NCBI GenBank assembly: GCA_900768035.1
Contig: CAAGBH010000032.1
Coordinates: forward strand, 1-9,680
DNA length: 9,680 bases
DNA from: Clostridia bacterium
GTDB taxonomy: Bacteria > Bacillota > Clostridia > Oscillospirales > Acutalibacteraceae
Direction of reading: 5' to 3'
The notes below the pieces were generated by a model that did not search any database, was not told the origin of the DNA, and worked only from the letters and a program-made list of their open reading frames with translations. Shown here in pieces: positions 5,600-9,680 of this stretch. Position 1 is the first letter of the stretch. Each line of letters begins with the position of its first letter. The translations under genes were made by a program, and so were the position numbers.

Positions 5600-6991
5600 T
5601 TGGAAAATTCAAAAAAAAGCATGGAAACTATTGTTACTTTGGCTAAAGGACGCGGTTTTGTATACGCTGGAAGTGAAATATACGGCGGTCTTGCAAACTC
5701 TTGGGACTACGGTCCTTTGGGCGTTGAACTAAAAAACAACATTAAAAAGGCTTGGTGGAAAAAATTTGTTCAGGAATGTCCTTATAATGTAGGGCTTGAC
5801 AGCGCAATCATTATGAATCCTGAAACTTGGGTGGCATCAGGCCACTTGGGCGGTTTTTCAGACCCGCTTATGGACTGTAAAAACTGTAAAACCCGTCACA
5901 GAGCAGATAAACTTATAGAAGATTATGTTGCCGAAAACAACCTCTCTGACAATCCTGCCGCTATGAGCGACGCCGAAATGTCAGAATATATTAAAGAACA
6001 TAAAATCGCCTGCCCTGATTGTGGCTCGCACGATTTCACCGATATCAGAAAGTTTAACCTTATGTTTAAAACTTTCCAAGGTGTTACCGAAGACAGCACC
6101 TCTACTTTATATCTTCGTCCTGAAACTGCACAAGGCATTTTTGTGAACTTCAAAAATATTGCACGCACAAGCCGCAAGAAAGTTCCTTTCGGCGTAGCGC
6201 AAATCGGTAAATCTTTCCGTAATGAGATTACACCGGGCAACTTCATTTTCCGAACCCGTGAATTCGAACAGATGGAACTTGAATTTTTCTGCAAACCGGG
6301 TACTGACTTAGAATGGTTTGATTTCTGGCGAGGATACTGCCGTGACTGGCTGTTAAATCTTGGAATTGATAAAGATTCTTTGAGACTTCGTGACCACGAC
6401 AAAGACGAACTTTGCTTCTATTCAAAGGCTACTACTGACTTTGAATTTATGTTCCCGTTCGGTTGGGGCGAACTCTGGGGCGTTGCCGACCGTACAGATT
6501 ATGACTTAACGCAACACGCTAATCATTCGGGCGAATCTATGGAATATTTCGACCCCGAAACCAACGAAAAATATGTTCCGTATGTAATCGAACCGTCATT
6601 GGGTGCAGACCGTGTGCTTTTAGCATTCCTTTGCAATGCTTATGACGAGGAAATTGATGAAAACGGAAACACCCGTGTTGTTATGCACTTGCATCCCGCT
6701 TTAGCACCGTTTAAAGCAGCTGTTCTTCCGCTTTCTAAAAAGTTAAGCAATAATGCCTTAGAGGTTTACAATAATCTCGCTAAATATTTCAATGTCGATT
6801 TTGACGATGCGGGCTCTATCGGTAAACGTTACCGCCGTCAAGACGAAATCGGCACACCTTTCTCTATTTGTTACGACTTTGATTCTGTTGAAGATAACTG
6901 TGTTACTGTCCGCAACCGTGACACTATGGAATCTGTCCGTATGCCTATAAGCGAAGTTAAGGATTATATTGAAAAAGCATTAGAGTTTTAA
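5600..6991 (+). CDS. glyS: Glycyl-tRNA synthetase, single-chain dimeric type
   Basis: This class II aminoacyl-tRNA synthetase joins glycine to tRNA-Gly using ATP. It is the alpha2 type found in eukaryotes, archaea and part of the bacteria, not the two-gene GlyQ/GlyS alpha2beta2 type. With the TTG start at 5600 (GGAGGT seven bases upstream) it is 463 aa, normal for the family; an upstream in-frame TTG at 5585 overlaps that site and is rejected. Visible motifs are RPETAQGIF (about 173-181), motif 2 starting FRNEITP (206-212), GWGELWG (288-294) and motif 3 EPSLGADRVLLAF (331-343). Two CxxC pairs (C93/C96 and C138/C141) could bind zinc. The C-terminal ~100 residues form the anticodon-binding domain. 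The gene is intact and is followed 12 bases later by a phosphate transporter gene. Confidence 0.96.
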   Translation: MENSKKSMETIVTLAKGRGFVYAGSEIYGGLANSWDYGPLGVELKNNIKKAWWKKFVQECPYNVGLDSAIIMNPETWVASGHLGGFSDPLMDCKNCKTRHRADKLIEDYVAENNLSDNPAAMSDAEMSEYIKEHKIACPDCGSHDFTDIRKFNLMFKTFQGVTEDSTSTLYLRPETAQGIFVNFKNIARTSRKKVPFGVAQIGKSFRNEITPGNFIFRTREFEQMELEFFCKPGTDLEWFDFWRGYCRDWLLNLGIDKDSLRLRDHDKDELCFYSKATTDFEFMFPFGWGELWGVADRTDYDLTQHANHSGESMEYFDPETNEKYVPYVIEPSLGADRVLLAFLCNAYDEEIDENGNTRVVMHLHPALAPFKAAVLPLSKKLSNNALEVYNNLAKYFNVDFDDAGSIGKRYRRQDEIGTPFSICYDFDSVEDNCVTVRNRDTMESVRMPISEVKDYIEKALEF

Positions 6992-7003
6992 GGAGAAAAT
7001 CGT

Positions 7004-8770
7004 ATGTTTATATTAACCAATATGATAGTGCCGTTGCTTTGCGGTTTAACCTTCTTTCTTTTCGGTATGAATGTAATGTCAGGCGGGCTTGAAACAATGG
7101 CAGGCGGCGGTCTTGAACGCACCATGAAAAAAGTTACTTCGAATGACTTTTTTGGATTTTTCTTAGGCGCCGGCATCACCGTTGCTATTCAGTCTTCATC
7201 AGCATTTACCGTAATGCTTGTAGGTCTTGTAAACTCAGGACTTTTGGATTTCAGTAATACCTTTGGTATGATAATGGGTTCAAATGTCGGAACAACCCTT
7301 ACCGCTTGGCTTTTGAGTCTTGCCGGTCTTGAGGGTAAATGGTATATCGAACTTTTAAACCCAAGTTTATTTGCACCAATCCTTGCTTTTATAGGCATTG
7401 CAATGCAAATGTTCTCAAAAAGCAGTAAAAAGAAAGATTTAGGAAATATCTTTATTGGCTTCGCTATTCTTATCTGTGGTATGGACCTTATGAGTGATTC
7501 AATGGTTCAAGTAAGAGACCTTCCTTGGTTCACAGAATTTTTAGCAACACTTAAAAGCCCCATTATTGGTTTGCTTATCTCCACCGTATTTACAGGTGTT
7601 ATTCAGTCATCTGCTGCAACAATCGGTATTGTTCAGGCTTTGGCGCTTTCGGGTGGTATAACTTGGGAAATGGCAATTCCGCTTGTATTAGGTGCAAACA
7701 TCGGTACTTGCGTTACTGCTTTAATCGGAAGTATAGGCACTAACAAAAACGCAAAACGTGTTGTTATTATGCACTTCTCGGTTAATGTTTTCGGCTCAAT
7801 CGTTTGTATGATTATAATGTATATAATGAAAGCATTCGGTGTTACAATACTCGGTGCTTATATTACAATGGTTGGAGTTGCTATTATTCATACATTGTTT
7901 AACGGAATAAACACCATACTCTTAGCGCCAATCAAAAAACTTCTTATCAACTTCTGCAAATTTGCTGTTCCCGACCGTGAGGAAAAACAGCATACCGTTT
8001 TCTTGGACGAGCGTATATTCAACAATGCACCCCTTGCAATATCTGAATGTCGCCGTCTCACAAACGAAATGGCTGAAATTTCCCGCAAATCATTTCTTGA
8101 TTCTTTAAAACTTATAACAGACTATTCTGCTGAAACTTTAGAAGAAATCCGTGAAACTGAAAACCTTACGGATAAATATGAAGACAAGTTGGGAACATAT
8201 CTTGTAAGATTGAGCAATAAACAGTTGAGTGAGAGCGAATCACACCAAGTTGCCCGTATGCTTCACAGTATCGGAGACTTTGAGCGTATCAGTGACCACG
8301 CACTTAATATTTGTAAATTAGCCGAAGAAATGAACACCAAGGAAATCACATTCTCAAATAACGGTAAAAAAGAACTCGGTGTTATTACCTCAGCGGTTAC
8401 AGAAATTATTAACTTGGCGATTGATTCATTCATAAATGACGACCAAGAGACTTCAACACACGTTGAGCCGTTAGAACAGGTTGTGGACAAACTTAGCAAA
8501 CAGTTAAAGACATTGCATATTTCCCGTTTGCAAAACGGAGACTGCACTATAGAACTCGGCTTTATATTCACCGACCTTATAACCAATTTCGAGCGTGTGT
8601 CCGACCACTGTTCAAACATTGCAGTTTATACAATGCAGTTGCCGAGCGATATGCTTGATACTCATAAATATCTTAATAAGATTAAATCTTCTTCTAATAG
8701 CGCATTCGTTGAAGATTATGATATGTATAATTTGAAATACAATTTAGAAAAGCAAGAAGCAACTGTATAA
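7004..8770 (+). CDS. Na/phosphate symporter with PhoU-like domain (NptA/YjbB type)
   Basis: This 588-residue inner-membrane protein belongs to the Na/Pi cotransporter II family that moves phosphate across the membrane with sodium. The N-terminal ~315 residues are hydrophobic and show the internal duplication typical of the family. Each half has a QSS motif (QSSSA at 63-67, QSSAA at 201-205) followed by a GxNxGT motif (GSNVGTT from 92, GANIGTC from 230). From about residue 340 to 560 is a soluble, helical PhoU-like region, expected to be cytoplasmic. The start is ATG with AGGAG (6991-6995), whose first A is the last base of the glyS stop codon. Co-transcription with glyS is likely. No terminator is visible after the stop before the rplJ promoter. 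The substrate is inferred from the family; direction of transport (uptake or export as in YjbB) cannot be told. Confidence 0.92.
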   Translation: MFILTNMIVPLLCGLTFFLFGMNVMSGGLETMAGGGLERTMKKVTSNDFFGFFLGAGITVAIQSSSAFTVMLVGLVNSGLLDFSNTFGMIMGSNVGTTLTAWLLSLAGLEGKWYIELLNPSLFAPILAFIGIAMQMFSKSSKKKDLGNIFIGFAILICGMDLMSDSMVQVRDLPWFTEFLATLKSPIIGLLISTVFTGVIQSSAATIGIVQALALSGGITWEMAIPLVLGANIGTCVTALIGSIGTNKNAKRVVIMHFSVNVFGSIVCMIIMYIMKAFGVTILGAYITMVGVAIIHTLFNGINTILLAPIKKLLINFCKFAVPDREEKQHTVFLDERIFNNAPLAISECRRLTNEMAEISRKSFLDSLKLITDYSAETLEEIRETENLTDKYEDKLGTYLVRLSNKQLSESESHQVARMLHSIGDFERISDHALNICKLAEEMNTKEITFSNNGKKELGVITSAVTEIINLAIDSFINDDQETSTHVEPLEQVVDKLSKQLKTLHISRLQNGDCTIELGFIFTDLITNFERVSDHCSNIAVYTMQLPSDMLDTHKYLNKIKSSSNSAFVEDYDMYNLKYNLEKQEATV

Positions 8771-8785
8771 ACTTCAAAAAAACAC

Positions 8786-8814
8786 TTGACAAACTAACAT
8801 TTATGTTATATACT
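8786..8814 (+). promoter_or_regulatory. Sigma-A promoter of rplJ-rplL
   Basis: A perfect TTGACA (8786-8791) and TATACT (8809-8814) are spaced exactly 17 bases apart. Transcription should start near 8821, just before the L10 leader core. The strength fits a ribosomal protein operon. Confidence 0.88.
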
Positions 8815-8820
8815 CTTAAT

Positions 8821-8942
8821 GTTGCAATCCAAAGACAGTAGGTGGCATTTGCCGTAAGTTTCATCGCCTACCGAGGTTAAGCACTTAAATACTTTGTTTA
8901 TTTATGCTTGTCCGAAGAGTCTTTGGGCAAGCATTATTTTAT
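8821..8942 (+). ncRNA. Ribosomal protein L10 leader (autoregulatory RNA)
   Basis: The 140-base untranslated region before rplJ carries the L10 leader core: AAAGACAGTAGGTGG (8831-8845) pairs with CGCCTACCGAGG (8865-8876). GTAGGTG (8838-8844) pairs with CGCCTAC (8865-8871), flanked by AGAC and CGAGG, which match the conserved features of the Firmicute L10 leader. In this family the L10-(L7/L12) complex binds the RNA and represses its own operon. The segment just 3' of the core, GGTTAAGCA (8875-8883), can pair with TGCTTGTCC (8905-8913), the left arm of the terminator below, which offers a terminator/antiterminator switch. Confidence 0.85.
8904..8942 (+). terminator. Attenuator terminator in the L10 leader
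   Basis: ATGCTTGTCC (8904-8913) pairs with GGGCAAGCAT (8925-8934), a 10-bp stem with one G-U pair and an 11-base loop. The stem is followed by TATTTTAT, a short U-rich tail. It lies between the L10 binding core and the rplJ ribosome binding site, so it is most likely a conditional terminator controlling read-through into rplJ. Confidence 0.75.
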
Positions 8943-8960
8943 CCCGTGGAGGTGAAACGC

Positions 8961-9464
8961 ATGCCCAACGCATCGGTTTTAGAACAAAAACAAAAACAGG
9001 TTGCTGAACTTTCTGAAAAACTTTCAAAGGCAGTTGTAGGTGTTGTTGTTGACTATAAAGGAACAACAGTTGCTGACGATACTGCTCTTCGTAAGGAACT
9101 TCGTGAAGCAGGTGTTGATTACTTCGTAGTTAAAAACACAATCCTCGGTCGTGCTATTGAAGGTACTGACCTTGCCGATATGAGTTTTGCTCTTGAAGGA
9201 ACAACTGCAATCGCTCTTTCGAATGAGGATTACACAGCAGCCGCAAGAATTCTCTGCAAATTCGCTGAATCACACGAGAATTTCAAGGTTAAAACAGGTT
9301 TCCTTGACGGTAAAGTAGTAGATATTGCTACTATTGACTCTCTTGCGAAACTTCCAAGCAAGGATATACTTCTTGCAACAGTTCTTGGTGCTTTCCAAGC
9401 ACCTATCGCAGCATTTGCACGTGCTGTACAGGCTATCGTTGATAAAGACGGTCAGGCCGAATAA
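8961..9464 (+). CDS. rplJ: 50S ribosomal protein L10
   Basis: This is ribosomal protein L10 (uL10), the stalk base that binds 23S rRNA and carries the L7/L12 dimers; it also represses its own operon. The product is 167 aa, normal length. The N-terminal domain shows VVGVVVDYKGTTV, LRKELREAGVDYFVVKNT and ILGRA. The C-terminal helix, expected to hold the L7/L12 binding sites, covers the last ~30 residues. The start at 8961 has GGAGGTG (8948-8954) six bases upstream. An in-frame ATG at 8904 would add 19 residues but lies in the terminator hairpin without a ribosome binding site. rplL follows after 39 bases. The usual rplK-rplA genes are not upstream here. Confidence 0.97.
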   Translation: MPNASVLEQKQKQVAELSEKLSKAVVGVVVDYKGTTVADDTALRKELREAGVDYFVVKNTILGRAIEGTDLADMSFALEGTTAIALSNEDYTAAARILCKFAESHENFKVKTGFLDGKVVDIATIDSLAKLPSKDILLATVLGAFQAPIAAFARAVQAIVDKDGQAE

Positions 9465-9503
9465 TTAAAATTTATAAAAAAACAATTTTTGGAGGAATAA
9501 AAA

Positions 9504-9680
9504 ATGGCATCTGAGAAAATCACAGCTATGATTGAAGAATTAAAAACTCTTACAGTTCTTGAACTTTCAGAACTCGTAAAAGCAGTAGAAGAAGAATTTG
9601 GCGTATCTGCAGCAGCTGCAGTATCAGTAGCAGCACCCGTAGCAGGCGGCGCAGCAGCAGCTGAAGAGAAAACCGAGTTC
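9504..9680 (+). CDS. rplL: 50S ribosomal protein L7/L12 (partial, 3' end outside window)
   Basis: The first 59 codons of L7/L12 (bL12), the multi-copy stalk protein that recruits translation factors. The N-terminal dimerisation domain (MASEKITAMIEELKTLTVLE through VEEEFGVS) is followed by the Ala/Val/Gly-rich hinge (about 35-54); the C-terminal factor-binding domain is beyond the edge. A GGAGGA site (9491-9496) lies 7 bases before the ATG. Together with rplJ it forms the standard rplJ-rplL operon. Confidence 0.96.
   Translation, partial: MASEKITAMIEELKTLTVLELSELVKAVEEEFGVSAAAAVSVAAPVAGGAAAAEEKTEF

Noticed and set aside
5923..6402. A 159-codon minus-strand open frame inside glyS
   Set aside because: It is wholly antisense to the conserved catalytic core of glycyl-tRNA synthetase and shows no start signal.
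8904..8960. A longer rplJ starting at the in-frame ATG at 8904
   Set aside because: That ATG lies within the leader terminator hairpin without a ribosome binding site; the ATG at 8961 has GGAGGTG at good spacing and gives the usual L10 N-terminus.
1..9680. Search for mobile elements, CRISPR arrays, toxin-antitoxin, retron or other defence systems, tRNA or rRNA
   Set aside because: Nothing fitting was seen: no transposase, no spaced direct repeats, no reverse transcriptase or nuclease motifs, and no tRNA cloverleaf. The larger genes are housekeeping genes and the unknown ones are small single-domain proteins.

Overview
This window looks like a chromosomal housekeeping segment from an AT-rich Gram-positive bacterium, most likely a Clostridia/Oscillospiraceae-type gut Firmicute. 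The grounds are strong purine-rich ribosome binding sites (AGGAGG type), TTG starts on two large genes, sigma-A promoters with 17-bp spacers, a CwlD-type amidase next to radA, a Firmicute-style L10 leader with an intrinsic terminator, and several short proteins of a kind seen in clostridial genomes. I see no insertion sequence, phage gene, CRISPR array, tRNA or rRNA. No stretch longer than about 300 bases lacks a gene.

Left part (1-2640), mainly minus strand. The first 69 bases hold the start of an XRE-type regulator running off the left edge, with a near-consensus promoter placed so that its mRNA would be leaderless. A short cysteine-rich gene (151-324, plus) runs head-on into the 3' end of radA. 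radA is preceded by a cwlD-like amidase, coupled through a TAATG stop/start overlap. Upstream of cwlD lies a short conserved-looking gene (2465-2640, minus) broken by an apparent one-base deletion in an A run.

Middle (2641-5600). A YyaL/DUF255 thioredoxin-domain gene (2759-4716, plus) is also split by an apparent one-base deletion in an A run. It is followed by a 45-codon charged orphan gene and a perfect 16-bp hairpin that can terminate transcription from both sides. Facing it on the minus strand are two adjacent small genes of unknown function, with a near-consensus promoter whose -35 box lies three bases from the -35 box of the glyS promoter.

Right part (5532-9680), plus strand. A single-chain glycyl-tRNA synthetase is followed 12 bases later by a Na/phosphate symporter with a PhoU-like tail. 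A new sigma-A promoter then drives the L10 leader RNA, rplJ and the start of rplL. The leader contains an intrinsic terminator and an alternative pairing consistent with autogenous control by L10-L7/L12.

I did not find a clear multi-gene novel system. The points most worth a second look are the two single-base frameshifts about 1.3 kb apart, the L10 leader switch, the leaderless regulator and the unknown small proteins.
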